Counted from the stretch's first letter, positions 16,747 to 27,723 are shown. The stretch: DNA of 64,000 nucleotides from Paenirhodobacter hankyongi (GCF_003664585.1 NZ_RCHI01000004.1:1-64000); one strand, 5' to 3'. Made by a program: numbers and translations. The notes: generated from the letters alone by a model not told the origin.

Positions 16747-18009
16747 ATGACCAGCGCATCCGATGCGCCGGACCGAGGGTTCCGGCTCAGTCAGCTTATC
16801 TACGATACCCGATACCGCTCGCTCACCATCCAGGTCATCACGCTGATCGTGGTGATGGGGGCGGCGGGCTGGCTTGTCGACAACACGATCCAGAACCTCA
16901 GGGTTCTCGGCAAGGACTTCAACTTCGGGTTCCTTGACAACCGCGCGGGCTATGACATCGCGCAGTATCTGATCCCCTACACCAACGACGACACCCATGC
17001 CCGGGCGATGCTGGTGGGGCTGCTGAACACGATCTGGGTGTCGCTGCTCGGCTGCGCCACCGCGACGGTGATCGGCATCTTCGTCGGCGTGCTGCGGCTG
17101 TCGAAGAACTGGCTCGTCGCGCGGCTGATGACCGTCTATGTCGAGACCTTCCGCAACGTCCCCGTGCTGCTGTGGATCCTGGTCGCGATGGCGGTGCTGA
17201 CCGAGATCACCCCGGCGCCGAACGCCTACAAGGTGAACCCGGCAACTGGCGAGGCGAGCGCCTCGATGATCCTCGACTCGATCGCCTTCACCAACCGCTA
17301 TACCGCCATCCCCTCGGTCAGTTTCGAACGCTCGCTCGGCGTGATCGACACCGCGCTGGCGCCGGTCTCGCTCAACGTGCTGGCAATCGTGCTGGTGCTC
17401 GCGGGCGCGATCTGGGTGAACCGCAGGCTGCTCGCCCATGCGAGCGCGGTGCAGGATGCCACCGGCGCCCGGCCGGTGACCTGGTGGAAGAGCCTGCTGA
17501 TCCTTCTGGGGCCGCTCGCCCTGCTGCTGGCCGCGCTTGGCTTCCAGCTGCACGGGCCCACGCTCAAGGGCTTCAACTTCACCGGCGGCACCAATGTGTC
17601 GAACGCCTTCGTCGCGCTCTGGGCCGGCCTGTCGCTCTATACCGGTGCCTTCATCGCCGAGATCGTGCGCGCCGGCATCCTCGCCATCTCCAAGGGCCAG
17701 ACCGAGGCCGCCTTTGCCCTTGGCCTGCGGCCGGGCAAGACGATGCGGCTGGTGATCCTGCCGCAGGCGCTGCGGGTGATCGTGCCGCCGCTGATCTCGC
17801 AGTTCCTGAACCTGACCAAGAACTCCTCGCTCGCCATCGCGGTTGGCTACATGGACTTGCGCGGCACGCTGGGCGGCATCACGCTGAACCAGACCGGCCG
17901 CGAGCTCGAGGCGATCTTGCTGATGATGCTGATCTATCTGGCGATCTCGCTGGTGATCTCGGGGGTGATGAACCTCTACAACCACAAGGTCCGGCTGAAG
18001 GAGCGCTGA
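16747..18009 (+). CDS. bztB: Amino-acid ABC transporter permease (BztB/AapQ)
   Basis: A 420-residue inner-membrane permease, long for the HisM family because of an N-terminal extension and a large insert typical of BztB/AapQ. It has GLLNTIWVSLLGCATATVIG at the family entrance and the EAA loop [20 protein letters not shown] near residue 330, which docks on the ATPase. It pairs with bztC, which starts two bases after its stop. Confidence 0.93.
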   Translation: MTSASDAPDRGFRLSQLIYDTRYRSLTIQVITLIVVMGAAGWLVDNTIQNLRVLGKDFNFGFLDNRAGYDIAQYLIPYTNDDTHARAMLVGLLNTIWVSLLGCATATVIGIFVGVLRLSKNWLVARLMTVYVETFRNVPVLLWILVAMAVLTEITPAPNAYKVNPATGEASASMILDSIAFTNRYTAIPSVSFERSLGVIDTALAPVSLNVLAIVLVLAGAIWVNRRLLAHASAVQDATGARPVTWWKSLLILLGPLALLLAALGFQLHGPTLKGFNFTGGTNVSNAFVALWAGLSLYTGAFIAEIVRAGILAISKGQTEAAFALGLRPGKTMRLVILPQALRVIVPPLISQFLNLTKNSSLAIAVGYMDLRGTLGGITLNQTGRELEAILLMMLIYLAISLVISGVMNLYNHKVRLKER

Positions 18010-18010
18010 G

Positions 18011-19324
18011 ATGAGTGACACGTCGCACAGTGCCGTCTTCGTCCGCAAGACGATGCTTCCCCCCGAACCCGCGCCGGCGCGGCAGACGGGGCTGTCGAAA
18101 TGGGTGCGCGAGAACCTGTTCTCGAGCTGGCTGAACACGATCCTCACCCTCGCGGGGATCGCCGTGATCTGGGGCCTCGCCAGCCATTTCTACCCCTGGT
18201 TCCGCCATGGCGTGTGGAATGCGGCCTCGCTGCCCGAATGCCGCCAGATCATCGCCGCGCGCTGGGGCGAGGGCGCAACCGGCGCCTGCTGGGCCGTGAT
18301 CCATGCCCGCTGGACGCAGTTCATCTTCGGCTTCTACCCGCCCGAGCTGTTCTGGCGCCCGGTGCTGACCTTCGGGCTGATGCTCGTCGCGGTGGCGCCG
18401 GTGCTCTTCACCCAGCTGCCGCGGGGGATGCTGAAATTCTCGGTCGTGTTCCCGCTGCTCGCCATCTGGCTGCTCTGGGGCGGCTCGATCTGGCCGGTGG
18501 TGATGATCGCCGCGGGCTTTGCCGTGGGCTATCTGGTGGCCCGGATCCTCGCCCATTGGGGGATGATCCTCGCGATCCTGGGCGCCGTCGTCGCGGCGGT
18601 GCTGTTCTGGATCTTCGTGCCGGGCCCGGTCGACGAGATCCTCGGCCGCGTCGCGCCGATCGCGCTCGAGCCCGTGGCCTCGCGCCAGTTCGGCGGCTTC
18701 CTGCTCGCCATCACGCTGGGCGCGGGCGGCATCGCGATGTCGCTGCCGCTCGGCATCCTGCTGGCGCTTGGCCGGCAGTCGGACATGTTCCTGATCAAGA
18801 CCTTCTCGGTCATGTTCATCGAGTTCATCCGGGGCGTGCCGCTGATCACGCTGCTGTTCGTGGCCTCGCTTCTGCTGAACTACTTCCTGCCGCCGGGCAC
18901 CAACTTCGACATCATCTTGCGGGTGATGATCCTCGTCACGCTGTTCTCGGCCGCCTATATCGCCGAGGTGATCCGCGGCGGGCTCGCGGCGCTGCCGCGC
19001 GGCCAGTACGAGGCGGCCGACGCGCTTGGTCTCGACTACTGGAAGGCGCAGCGGCTGGTGATCCTGCCGCAGGCGCTGAAGATCTCGATCCCGGGCATCG
19101 TCTCGACCTTCATCGGCATGTTCAAGGACACCACGCTCGTCACCTTCGTGGGCCTGTTCGAGCCGCTGAAATCCATCCCCGATTCGATCCGCGCCGACAT
19201 CTCCTGGAAGGGCACCTACTGGGAGCACTTCATCTTCGTCGGCGCCATCTTCTTCATCCTCAACTTCAGCATGTCGCGCTACTCGATGTATCTCGAGCGC
19301 AAGCTGAAGCGTGACCATCGCTAA
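18011..19324 (+). CDS. bztC: Amino-acid ABC transporter permease (BztC/AapM)
   Basis: A 437-residue partner permease with about eight or nine hydrophobic helices. The C-terminal half is HisM-like and has the EAA loop [20 protein letters not shown]. It forms a heteromeric channel with BztB. AAGGAG in the end of bztB serves as its ribosome site. bztD follows after 11 bases with TAAGGAG. Confidence 0.93.
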   Translation: MSDTSHSAVFVRKTMLPPEPAPARQTGLSKWVRENLFSSWLNTILTLAGIAVIWGLASHFYPWFRHGVWNAASLPECRQIIAARWGEGATGACWAVIHARWTQFIFGFYPPELFWRPVLTFGLMLVAVAPVLFTQLPRGMLKFSVVFPLLAIWLLWGGSIWPVVMIAAGFAVGYLVARILAHWGMILAILGAVVAAVLFWIFVPGPVDEILGRVAPIALEPVASRQFGGFLLAITLGAGGIAMSLPLGILLALGRQSDMFLIKTFSVMFIEFIRGVPLITLLFVASLLLNYFLPPGTNFDIILRVMILVTLFSAAYIAEVIRGGLAALPRGQYEAADALGLDYWKAQRLVILPQALKISIPGIVSTFIGMFKDTTLVTFVGLFEPLKSIPDSIRADISWKGTYWEHFIFVGAIFFILNFSMSRYSMYLERKLKRDHR

Positions 19325-19335
19325 GGAGTTCCCCC

Positions 19336-20127
<792 letters not shown>

Positions 20128-20140
20128 GCCCGGGGCAGGG

Positions 20141-20157
20141 AGGGGGCGCTGCCCCCT
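20141..20157 (+). terminator. GC hairpin after bztD
   Basis: AGGGGGC (20141-20147), loop GCT, GCCCCCT (20151-20157). It has no U-run. It lies between the convergent bztD and the minus-strand phosphatase gene. Confidence 0.4.
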
Positions 20158-20252
20158 CTGCGCCTGTGGCGCATTCACCCCCGAGGTATTTCCGGCAAGG
20201 CGAAAGCCATGAAGGAAGGCCGGGAGGGGATGGCAGGGGCGCTTCGGCGCCC

Positions 20253-20774
20253 CTATTGCTTGCGGTTCGACGGGGTGAAGAAGTCGAGAAGCGAGCCGCG
20301 GCCGGGGTGGACCTGCGACCAGCGGTCGATCTGGAAGTCGATCACCGCCGTCGCGCAGGTCGGGAACTTGCGGAAGTCGGGATCGAAGACCGGGCGCGAG
20401 GGCAGGCGCGCGGCGAAGGCGGCGATGCCGGGGTTGTGGCAGATCATCATCACGGTGGGCGCGGTCGCGGTCTTCAGCACCGAGAGCAGCACGCCCGGAT
20501 CGGCGTGGTAGAGCTCGTCGATGAAGCGCACCTCGGGCAGCGATTCGAGCACGGCCGACTGCACCCCCGCCCAGGTCTCGCGGGTGCGCAGGGCGGTCGA
20601 GCACAGCACCTCCTCGGGTTCGAGGCCGCGCGAGGCGAGGAAGTCGCCAAGTTCGCGCGCCGCCGCCCGGCCGCGCGCGTTCAGCGGGCGGTCGATGTCG
20701 GGCGTGTCCGGGTCGTCCCAGCTCGACTTCGCGTGGCGGGTGAGGATCAGGCGACGATAGCCAATTGGAGTCAT
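20253..20774 (-). CDS. Histidine phosphatase family protein (SixA-like)
   Basis: A 173-residue phosphoglycerate-mutase-type phosphatase. The N-terminal RHG-type motif is LILTRHAKSSW, with the catalytic His in RHAK. The second conserved His is in MICHNPG. Short SixA-like proteins dephosphorylate phosphohistidine or small metabolites; the target here is unknown. The start at 20774 overlaps the upstream ferredoxin-like gene by four bases, and both follow argB. Confidence 0.85.
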   Translation of the reverse strand: MTPIGYRRLILTRHAKSSWDDPDTPDIDRPLNARGRAAARELGDFLASRGLEPEEVLCSTALRTRETWAGVQSAVLESLPEVRFIDELYHADPGVLLSVLKTATAPTVMMICHNPGIAAFAARLPSRPVFDPDFRKFPTCATAVIDFQIDRWSQVHPGRGSLLDFFTPSNRKQ

Positions 20775-21385
20775 GCGTGAAAATTCCTCATATGCCAGGC
20801 GGATTGCTCGGGCAGCCTGCCATAGGATCGGCTGAGGGGGCAAGCCCGGCGCACGGCACATCCGGTGCTGCGGCACGATGTCCCCGCGGGGCGGTCTAGG
20901 AAGCCGTGGCAGCCCGGCACGTCGTACCCCGTGGGGGTGAGGGCGCCGGCCGGGCAGGCGGCGGCGCAGGGCGCGGCGCAGCCGGTGCAGGGATGGGGCG
21001 CGGGGCCAGGCAGCGCGGCGCGGCCGGGCAGCGCGATGGCGCCGCGCAGGCTGGCCCAGAGGCCCATCTGCGGATGCACGAGCAGATGCACGGGCGAGGC
21101 GAAGAACTGCCCCGAAGCCAGAGCCCAGCGGTAGAAGGGCGCATGGGGCGGCCCGCCGAAGGGAAAGAGGGCGCGGCCGCCGTGATCGGCGGCGATCCGC
21201 CCGATCACCCGCGCCGACCAGCGGTCGACCGGATCGGGGCCGCCGTCGGCCCATTCCGGGCCGGCGGTCAGGTGGGCCCAGAAGCCGGGTTCGGCCGGGG
21301 AGAGGAGGAGAAGGGTCTCCTCCCCCTCGTGCAGCTGGCCCGCGACGAAAAGCCGCTCGGCTGCAAGATCGTCTGCGAGGCTCAC
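20771..21385 (-). CDS. Ferredoxin-like 4Fe-4S protein (QueG C-domain-like)
   Basis: A 204-residue protein. The C-terminal third has C-x2-C-x3-C-x3-CP ([17 protein letters not shown]), with further cysteines ([20 protein letters not shown]). This is a two-cluster ferredoxin-like domain resembling that of epoxyqueuosine reductase but without a corrinoid domain. The N-terminal half has no motif I recognise. It overlaps argB by four bases upstream and the phosphatase gene downstream, so the three minus-strand genes form one unit. Confidence 0.75.
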   Translation of the reverse strand: MSLADDLAAERLFVAGQLHEGEETLLLLSPAEPGFWAHLTAGPEWADGGPDPVDRWSARVIGRIAADHGGRALFPFGGPPHAPFYRWALASGQFFASPVHLLVHPQMGLWASLRGAIALPGRAALPGPAPHPCTGCAAPCAAACPAGALTPTGYDVPGCHGFLDRPAGTSCRSTGCAVRRACPLSRSYGRLPEQSAWHMRNFHA

Positions 21386-22275
21386 CGCCGGCGCGGTTTC
21401 ACCCGCGGCGTGGTCGAGCGGATCATCGAACCCGCGCCGTGTTCGGTGAACAGCTCGAGCAGACAGGCATTCGGCACCCGGCCGTCAAGAATGACGACGC
21501 CGCGCACGCCCTCCTTCACCGCCTTCAGCGCGGTCTCGACCTTGGGGATCATGCCGCCCGAGATCGTGCCGTCCTCGATCAGCGCGGTGACCTCGTCGGG
21601 GGACATCTGGGTGATGACCTCGCCCGACTTGTTCTTGACGCCGGCGACATCGGTCAGCAGCAGCAGGCGATCGGCCTGCAGCGCCCCGGCGATCGCGCCC
21701 GCGGCGGTGTCGCCGTTGACGTTGAAGGTCTCGTTGTCGTTCACGCCGGTGGCGACCGGGGCGATGACCGGGATGATGCCCGCCTCGTAGAGGTCGCGGA
21801 TCACCTGCACGTTCATCTCGACGGGCCGGCCGACGAAGCCGAGCTCGGGATCGTCCGCCTCGCACACCATCAGGTCGTCGTCCTTGCCCGAGATGCCGAC
21901 CGCGCGCCCGCCCTGATCGTTGATCGCCTGCACGATGCGCTTGTTGACGAGGCCCGAGAGGATCATCTCGACGACCTCGACGGTGGCCTTGTCGGTGACG
22001 CGCTTGCCGCGCACCCAGTCCGACTTGATCCCGAGCTTGGCGAGCATCTCGTTGATCATCGGCCCGCCGCCATGCACGACGACCGGGTTCATGCCGACCT
22101 GCTTCATCAGCACGACATCGCGGGCGAATTCCGCCATCGCCTCGTCGTCGCCCATGGCATTGCCGCCGAACTTCACGACGACCACGGCGCCGGTGTAGCG
22201 CTGCAGGTAGGGAAGCGCCTCGGACAGCGTCCGGGCGGTGGCGATCCAGTCACGGTCCATGGTCTGCTTTCTCAT
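21382..22275 (-). CDS. argB: Acetylglutamate kinase
   Basis: The second step of arginine synthesis: ATP-dependent phosphorylation of N-acetylglutamate. The 297 residues have the amino-acid-kinase motifs [42 protein letters not shown] and [11 protein letters not shown]. The start may be 22275 (MRKQTM) or the in-frame ATG at 22260 (MDRDW); neither has a strong ribosome site. In related genomes argB tends to follow engB directly, as far as I recall; here they are ~40 kb apart but co-oriented. Confidence 0.95.
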   Translation of the reverse strand: MRKQTMDRDWIATARTLSEALPYLQRYTGAVVVVKFGGNAMGDDEAMAEFARDVVLMKQVGMNPVVVHGGGPMINEMLAKLGIKSDWVRGKRVTDKATVEVVEMILSGLVNKRIVQAINDQGGRAVGISGKDDDLMVCEADDPELGFVGRPVEMNVQVIRDLYEAGIIPVIAPVATGVNDNETFNVNGDTAAGAIAGALQADRLLLLTDVAGVKNKSGEVITQMSPDEVTALIEDGTISGGMIPKVETALKAVKEGVRGVVILDGRVPNACLLELFTEHGAGSMIRSTTPRVKPRRR

Positions 22276-22388
22276 GATCTGCCCCCGGGAAAAGTCGGGG
22301 AAGTGTTACGGCCAAACGCCGGGCCTGCCAAGGGCATTGCCAATGCCGCCCGGGCGATTACCTTCGGGGGCGAAACACGGAGGTCACG

Positions 22389-23120
22389 ATGGACGAGCGC
22401 AGGGTGATGCTGCTGACGGGGGCGAGCCGGGGGATCGGCCATGCCACGGTGAAGCGATTCGCGCGCGAGGGGTGGCGGATCATCACCTGTTCGCGCCAGC
22501 CCTTTCCCGAGGAATGCCCCTGGGGCGGCGGGCGCGAGGATCACATCCAGATCGACCTCGCCGATCCGTCGAAGACGATCGAGGCGATCGAGGAGATCCG
22601 CGCGCGCCTGGATGGCCGGCTCGACGCGCTGGTGAACAACGCGGGCATCTCGCCCAAGGGGCCGGGCGGCAGCCGGCTCAATTCGATCGAGACCGACCTG
22701 CGCACCTGGGGCCAGGTGTTCCACGTCAACTTCTTCGCGCCGATCGTGCTTGCCCGCGGGCTGAAGGACGAGCTTTCGGCGGCAAAGGGGGCGGTGGTCA
22801 ATGTCACCTCGATCGCGGGCTCGCGCGTGCACCCTTTCGCGGGTGCCGCCTACGCGACCTCGAAGGCGGCGCTGAAGGCGCTGACCCGCGAGATGGCGCA
22901 TGATTTCGGTCCGCTCGGCGTGCGGGTGAACGCGATCGCGCCGGGCGAGATCGAGACCTCGATCCTGAGCCCCGGCACCGAGAAGATCGTCGAGACCCTG
23001 CCGCTGCGCCGCCTTGGCCAGCCGGCGGAAGTGGCCGATGTGATCTGGTTCCTGTGCACCCAGGGCTCGAGCTATGTCACCGGCACCGAGATCGAGGTGA
23101 ACGGCGGTCAGCACGTGTGA
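22389..23120 (+). CDS. SDR-family oxidoreductase
   Basis: A 243-residue classical short-chain dehydrogenase. It has the NAD(P)-binding TGASRGIG, the structural NNAG, Ser in VTSIAG, and the catalytic YATSK. The C-terminal YVTGTEIEVNGGQHV is typical of the FabG-like group. ATG 22389 has ACGGAGG upstream. It is divergent from argB and convergent with the first glycosyltransferase gene. The substrate is unknown. Confidence 0.88.
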   Translation: MDERRVMLLTGASRGIGHATVKRFAREGWRIITCSRQPFPEECPWGGGREDHIQIDLADPSKTIEAIEEIRARLDGRLDALVNNAGISPKGPGGSRLNSIETDLRTWGQVFHVNFFAPIVLARGLKDELSAAKGAVVNVTSIAGSRVHPFAGAAYATSKAALKALTREMAHDFGPLGVRVNAIAPGEIETSILSPGTEKIVETLPLRRLGQPAEVADVIWFLCTQGSSYVTGTEIEVNGGQHV

Positions 23121-23128
23121 GCGGCCCC

Positions 23129-23144
23129 GGGGGCGCTGGCCCCC
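23129..23144 (+). terminator. GC hairpin after the SDR gene
   Basis: GGGGGC (23129-23134), loop GCTG, GCCCCC (23139-23144), then TTG. It lies between convergent genes, near the left edge of the polysaccharide region. A weak bidirectional terminator is plausible. Confidence 0.4.
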
Positions 23145-23175
23145 TTGCACGCCGGGTGGCGCGCGTGCGGGGCGG

Positions 23176-24366
23176 TCAGAGCGTGTCGATCGCGGGAAGC
23201 GGTGGCGCGGGTGGGTGCGGCAGGGCGCTCAGCGCGCGGAACCGGGCGATTTCGCTCAGCCCGGACACCTGGCTGCCCAGACGGTCGAGCCTGGCGTGCA
23301 GCGCCGCCACCTCGGCCGCGAGCGCCTCGGCTGCGGCCTGTGCCGCACGTCCGCGCGCCGCCTGCTGCCAGCAGCCGACGGTGGCGGCGATCTCGCCGCG
23401 GCGCAGGGCGGCAGCCTGTTGCGGCGTGCTGTTGGTGGCGTCGAACTGCGCCGCGACCCGGTCCCACAGTGCCTGCGGCACCGGCGCCAGGGCCCGGGCG
23501 GCGCGATCGGCATAGACCCAGCAGGCCTCGGGCTGCAGCCGTTCGAGATGCCAGGTCATGTTGGTCAGCAGCCAGCGCAGCGCCGCCTCGGCATGGGGGC
23601 TGTCCCAGTCGCCAAGGAGCGCCCGGATCGTCTCGAAATGGGTGAAGAAGGCCGCAAGCCCGGTGCCGGTGGCCGACATCGTCTGCCCGGCCCGGTTCAC
23701 CCGGTGAAAGCACAGCACCCGATCGAGAACGGCGATCGAGCCGGCCTTCAGGCACACCGCCCAGTGGAAGGGGTTGTCCTCGAAGAAGAAATCCCCTTCC
23801 GGGAAGCGCAGCCCCTCGCGGCGCAGGAAATCGGCGCGGTAGAACTTGCGCCAGGGCACCGCGATCATCTCGAGCGCGCAGGCGCGGGCGGGTTCGGTTG
23901 CGCCGCTGGGCAGGGTGGCGGCGCGCGCCCAGGCGGCGGGGTCGGCGGGGCGGCGGCTGGTGCCGGTGGCCTCGTCGTGCTCGAGGTAATTGCCGATCAG
24001 GATCTCGGCGCCGCCCGTCTCGAAGGCGTCGCGGCAGGCGGCAAAGCCTGCAGGCTCGAGCCAGTCGTCGCCGTCGACGAAGAAGACCGCCTCGCAGGCG
24101 GGATCGGCCAGGGCGTGGAAGAGCCCGGTGTTGGCGGCAATGCCGACGCCGCCGAAGGTGTTGGTGCCAAGCGCGATCAGCTCGGCCTCGGCGGCGCCGA
24201 GATGCGCGCCGAGGCTGCGTTCGAGATGCCCGGCGGTGCCGTCGCCCGAGCCGTCATCGACCACCAGCACCCGGTCTCCGGGGCGGGTGCTGGCCGCGAC
24301 CGAGGCGAGGCAGCGGTCGATATAGGGCAGGATGTCGAAGGCGGTGACGATGAAGGTGGTTCTCAT
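23176..24366 (-). CDS. Family 2 glycosyltransferase with a C-terminal helical tail
   Basis: A 396-residue protein with an N-terminal GT-A fold: FIVTAFDILPYIDRCLASV, VLVVDDGSGDGT, and the metal-site FFVDGDDWLEP (about residues 96-106). The C-terminal ~80 residues are Ala-rich and predicted helical (LEAEVAALHARLDRLGSQVSGL). The donor and acceptor are unknown. It overlaps the upstream GT gene by four bases (ATGA at 24366) and is the last gene of a four-gene minus-strand run. Confidence 0.85.
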   Translation of the reverse strand: MRTTFIVTAFDILPYIDRCLASVAASTRPGDRVLVVDDGSGDGTAGHLERSLGAHLGAAEAELIALGTNTFGGVGIAANTGLFHALADPACEAVFFVDGDDWLEPAGFAACRDAFETGGAEILIGNYLEHDEATGTSRRPADPAAWARAATLPSGATEPARACALEMIAVPWRKFYRADFLRREGLRFPEGDFFFEDNPFHWAVCLKAGSIAVLDRVLCFHRVNRAGQTMSATGTGLAAFFTHFETIRALLGDWDSPHAEAALRWLLTNMTWHLERLQPEACWVYADRAARALAPVPQALWDRVAAQFDATNSTPQQAAALRRGEIAATVGCWQQAARGRAAQAAAEALAAEVAALHARLDRLGSQVSGLSEIARFRALSALPHPPAPPLPAIDTL

Positions 24367-25355
24367 GGCGCGCTCCCCGACAGGTAATCGTTGAGGCGTG
24401 CGGCCAACCCCGGGTCGCGGGTGGCGATCAGGGTGAAGAGCGGCAGCCCGACACCCGCCCGCAGGAAGCCCTGTGCCTTCCAGCGGAAGGCGGGGCGCAG
24501 CGCGGCATCGAGGCCGGTCTCGATCCAGTGGAAGAGGGCGAGGTGGAACTCGGCCACCGCCTCGGCGAACAGCGCGGCGCGGGTCGGATCGGCCACGAGG
24601 TCGGCCTGCACCGGCTCGAGCGCGCGAAACACCTCGAAGCGCTCGGCACCGGTGCGGTTGGTCAGCCGCCGGCCGTCCTCATGCACGAAATGCTCGGCGC
24701 AGAGCTGTGCCGTGGCGAGGATCCGGCGGGCCTGGAAGAAGCTGCGCCAGTGCAGCTCGATGTCATTGTGCACCGCGATCTCGGTGCAGCGGATGCCGGT
24801 CTCGCGCAGGAAGCCGGTGCGATAGACCTTGTTCCAGGGATAGGCCGAGATCCGGGCGAGCCGCGCCGCCGCCTCGGGGCGCAGCAGCACCGGCCGCTCG
24901 GGGATGCCGGCGAGGTTCCAGTGCAGCTGGTCGGTGTCGAGCGGTCCCGGCCGGCCCGCGGCGCGCAACCGGCTGTCGACATGGCGAAAGAGGCAGAAGT
25001 CGAACGCGGGCGTCTCTGCCGCCAGCAGCATCTCGAGCATGCCCGAGAAGGCCGGCAGCAGCAGGTCGTCGGAATCGAGGAACAGAACATGCGAGGTCTG
25101 CACCTGCGCCAGGCCGAGGTTGCGCGCATGGCCGGCGCCGCGCTGCAGCCCGCTGCGCAGCCAGCTCAGGCGCGGGTCCCGGGCAAGCTCGGCCAGGCCG
25201 AGCGCCTCGGCCGAGACCGGCTCGTCCGAGGCATCGTCGACGACGATCACCCGCACACCCTGCGGCAGCGCCATGAGCTGGCGCAGCAGCCGCGCCAGCC
25301 CCTCGGGGTCGTTCCAGACCGGGATGACGACCGAGAGGCCGGGCTCGGAAAGCAT
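24363..25355 (-). CDS. Family 2 glycosyltransferase
   Basis: A 330-residue GT-A enzyme: SVVIPVWNDPEGLARLLRQL, VIVVDDASDEP, and VLFLDSDDLLLP as the DxD-type site. The middle keeps ISAYPWNKVYRTGFLRETGI, with AVHNDIELHWRSF after it, a pattern shared with the downstream GT and typical of this polysaccharide GT group. It was started at ATG 25355. It lies 11 bases after the 178-residue unknown gene and is translationally coupled to the next GT. Confidence 0.87.
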   Translation of the reverse strand: MLSEPGLSVVIPVWNDPEGLARLLRQLMALPQGVRVIVVDDASDEPVSAEALGLAELARDPRLSWLRSGLQRGAGHARNLGLAQVQTSHVLFLDSDDLLLPAFSGMLEMLLAAETPAFDFCLFRHVDSRLRAAGRPGPLDTDQLHWNLAGIPERPVLLRPEAAARLARISAYPWNKVYRTGFLRETGIRCTEIAVHNDIELHWRSFFQARRILATAQLCAEHFVHEDGRRLTNRTGAERFEVFRALEPVQADLVADPTRAALFAEAVAEFHLALFHWIETGLDAALRPAFRWKAQGFLRAGVGLPLFTLIATRDPGLAARLNDYLSGSAP

Positions 25356-25366
25356 GGCGGTGTCGC

Positions 25367-25903
25367 TCAGAGCGCGAAGACGCGCAGGTCCTGCAGGTCG
25401 ATCGCGCCGTTTTCCGGGCGGAAGAACAGGATCAGTTCCCGCCACGGCGCGGGGGCCGCGAGGCCGGGATGATCGGCCAGGCTGAGCGCGTCGAGATGCA
25501 GGCTCGGCTCGGTGTAGGCGATCGCGGTCTTGCGGAAGAAGATGTCGTCGAAGCCGCCCTCGCGACCGTTGCGCAGGCACAGCCGGAAGGTCTGCGACAG
25601 CGGCGCCTTGCTGCGGATCGCCACGCCGAGAAGCATCTTGCCGTCGAGCGGGCAGTCGGTGAGGTTGATGTGCAGCCCGAGCCAGCGCGCCTTGCCGGCG
25701 ATGTCGAATTCGGCTTTCAGCAGCTCGCCCGGACGGCTGGTCACGGTGACCGTGGTCGGGGCCTCGGGGTCGGTGTCGAAGAACAGGCCCGGAACCAGCG
25801 GTTCCTGTGCCGGTTGCGGGGCCGGTTCCCGGGTCAGCTGCCGCAGCACCGCGAGGCGCGAATTGACGCCGGACTCGGGGCCGAGATCGAGGCTGTCGGA
25901 CAT
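25367..25903 (-). CDS. Conserved-looking protein of unknown function in the glycosyltransferase run
   Basis: A 178-residue protein that I do not recognise. ATG 25903 has a good ribosome site (GGAAGGA). After a ~35-residue variable start, it alternates short hydrophobic and polar stretches, ending in LILFFRPENGAIDLQDLRVFAL. This suggests a beta-sandwich such as a carbohydrate-binding module. It has no signal peptide and no transmembrane segment. Its place between two GT genes suggests a role in glycan assembly or recognition (inference). Confidence 0.65.
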   Translation of the reverse strand: MSDSLDLGPESGVNSRLAVLRQLTREPAPQPAQEPLVPGLFFDTDPEAPTTVTVTSRPGELLKAEFDIAGKARWLGLHINLTDCPLDGKMLLGVAIRSKAPLSQTFRLCLRNGREGGFDDIFFRKTAIAYTEPSLHLDALSLADHPGLAAPAPWRELILFFRPENGAIDLQDLRVFAL

Positions 25904-26001
25904 GAAAGATTCCTTCCTTGGTGCCCGGAAAAACGAAAACTCGGGGTGTTTCCGGGCCTTGTTCACCTGCTTCCAGAGTTAGGAGCGGGAGCGGTGGATT
26001 G

Positions 26002-27723
26002 TCAATCTGGCGAAAGGCCGGGTGCGGGGCGGCGGCGAAGGCGTCGCACCTGCGTCAGGATTTCGGCGGCGCGCCGGGCGAAATCATGCCGGTCGCGGAC
26101 GGTCTCGTGCAGCGCTGCGGCGCGGCGATGGCGGTCCTCCGGATGGGCGAGGAAATGGCGGATCGCGGCGTCGAGTGCCGGCCCGCTGTCGACCTGCACG
26201 AGCGGATCGCCGAAGATCTCGGCGCCCTCGATCCGGTCGGAGATCACGAAGCCCCCGGCCATCGCCACGTCGAACAGCCGGTTCGACAGGAAGCCGTGCT
26301 GCGCCATGTCGGGCCAGTGGTCGTTCAGCACGATCCCCGCCCGACGATACCAGGCGCCGAGGTCGCGGTTCGGGATGGTCTCGCCGCGCACCAGCCCGGC
26401 GAAGGGCGTGCTTTCCCATTCGGCGCCGTAAAGCGCCGGGGCGTGGCCCTGTGCCACCGTCTCGGTCACGATCCAGCGTTCGGCGCGGCGCGAATTGCCG
26501 ACGAAGAGCAGCGGATGGGCGGGGACGGGGGCCGACGGGGGCGCGGCGGCCTCGGCGGCGAAGCGCGTCGGGTCCGAGCATTGCAGCAACGCCGAGACCC
26601 GCGGCCCGAGGATCGGGCGCAGCTTGCGGGTGTAGCTGTCCGAGGCGACGAAGACATGATCGTAGCCCGCAAGCTCCTCGGGGGCGATCCGGCCCGGGTG
26701 GCTGATCATCCACATCAGCCGCAGCGCCGGACCGAAGCGCGGCGCCGCGCGCACGCCGCGCAGCAGCAGCGTGGCATCGGGAGCGAGAGCCGCGGGGCGG
26801 TCGGCGAGCGCCCCCCAGGCGTCGGTGAGGCAGATCTCGGCGCGCGCGCCCTGCGCGGTCAGCGCCGCGGCGAGGCTTTCGGCAAAGTGGAAATCGCCCC
26901 AGCGATAGGCGCGGGCCTGGTCGGGGGCGGGGCAGAGCAGCACGATGTGCAGCGGCCGTGCCGCGACGGCGGGGGCCATCTGCGGCAGGGGCTCGGGCAG
27001 CGGCACGAGCAGCGGATCGGGCCCGGTCCGTTCGCTGCCCTGCGCGTTCTCCGCGACAAGCGCGGCGAGCGTGTCGGCACTGCTGTCCTCGCTGGCGGGG
27101 GCCAGGCGCAGCCGGCCCTGCCGCAGGGCATCCGTCTGCTCCCGGGCAAGGGTGCGGGCGATGACGTGATCGGGGCTGGTGTCGAGCACCAGCCAGTCGC
27201 TGCCGGCGAGGGGGGCGTGCAACCGGGCGCGGACGGCGGGCAGGTCGGCCGCCGACTGGGCGGTCAGCACCAGGGTGCGCCCGGGCGGCACCGGGCCGAG
27301 GCCGAGGCGCCGCGGATCGGGATCGAGGCCGCGGGCCCAGCCCTCGCGGGCGTAATGCAGGATCGGCGCCTCCTGTGGCGCGATGCGCCGGGCGGAAAGC
27401 GCGTCATAGCCGGCCGGGTCGAACCACGGGGCCGGCCGCTCGCCGCGCCGCCAGCCGTCCTGCAGATGCGCGCGCAGCGGCGCGGGCGCGGCGGGACCGG
27501 CGGGGTCGAACAGGCACAGCAGGCGGCGCAGGCTTTGCGGATCGGGGCAGAGGGCCGCCCAGGACTTCAGCTCGGCCGGCTCGTCGCCCCAGAACCGCGC
27601 CGTCTCGAGCCAGTGCGCCCCCCGCTGCGCGGCCTCGGGCAAAATGCCGCACAGCCGCTGCAGGCGCAGCGCCAGAAGCGGGGCCCGGGCGAGGGGAAGA
27701 AGGCGGAACGGCGGAAGGCTCAT
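26002..27723 (-). CDS. CgeB-type glycosyltransferase with an N-terminal extension
   Basis: A 573-residue protein. The first ~250 residues include the 'WFDPAGYDAL....APILHYAREGWARG' module seen in other polysaccharide proteins here. The C-terminal ~300 resemble the CgeB/GT-B 'Glyco_trans_1_2' family: HPLLFVGNSRRAERWIV, GIVLNDHWPDMAQHGFLSNR and VAMAGGFVISDRIEG. It starts at ATG 27723, or GTG 27729 two codons upstream; no clear Shine-Dalgarno was seen. It is divergent from rfbC across a 213-base gap. Confidence 0.8.
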   Translation of the reverse strand: MSLPPFRLLPLARAPLLALRLQRLCGILPEAAQRGAHWLETARFWGDEPAELKSWAALCPDPQSLRRLLCLFDPAGPAAPAPLRAHLQDGWRRGERPAPWFDPAGYDALSARRIAPQEAPILHYAREGWARGLDPDPRRLGLGPVPPGRTLVLTAQSAADLPAVRARLHAPLAGSDWLVLDTSPDHVIARTLAREQTDALRQGRLRLAPASEDSSADTLAALVAENAQGSERTGPDPLLVPLPEPLPQMAPAVAARPLHIVLLCPAPDQARAYRWGDFHFAESLAAALTAQGARAEICLTDAWGALADRPAALAPDATLLLRGVRAAPRFGPALRLMWMISHPGRIAPEELAGYDHVFVASDSYTRKLRPILGPRVSALLQCSDPTRFAAEAAAPPSAPVPAHPLLFVGNSRRAERWIVTETVAQGHAPALYGAEWESTPFAGLVRGETIPNRDLGAWYRRAGIVLNDHWPDMAQHGFLSNRLFDVAMAGGFVISDRIEGAEIFGDPLVQVDSGPALDAAIRHFLAHPEDRHRRAAALHETVRDRHDFARRAAEILTQVRRLRRRPAPGLSPD

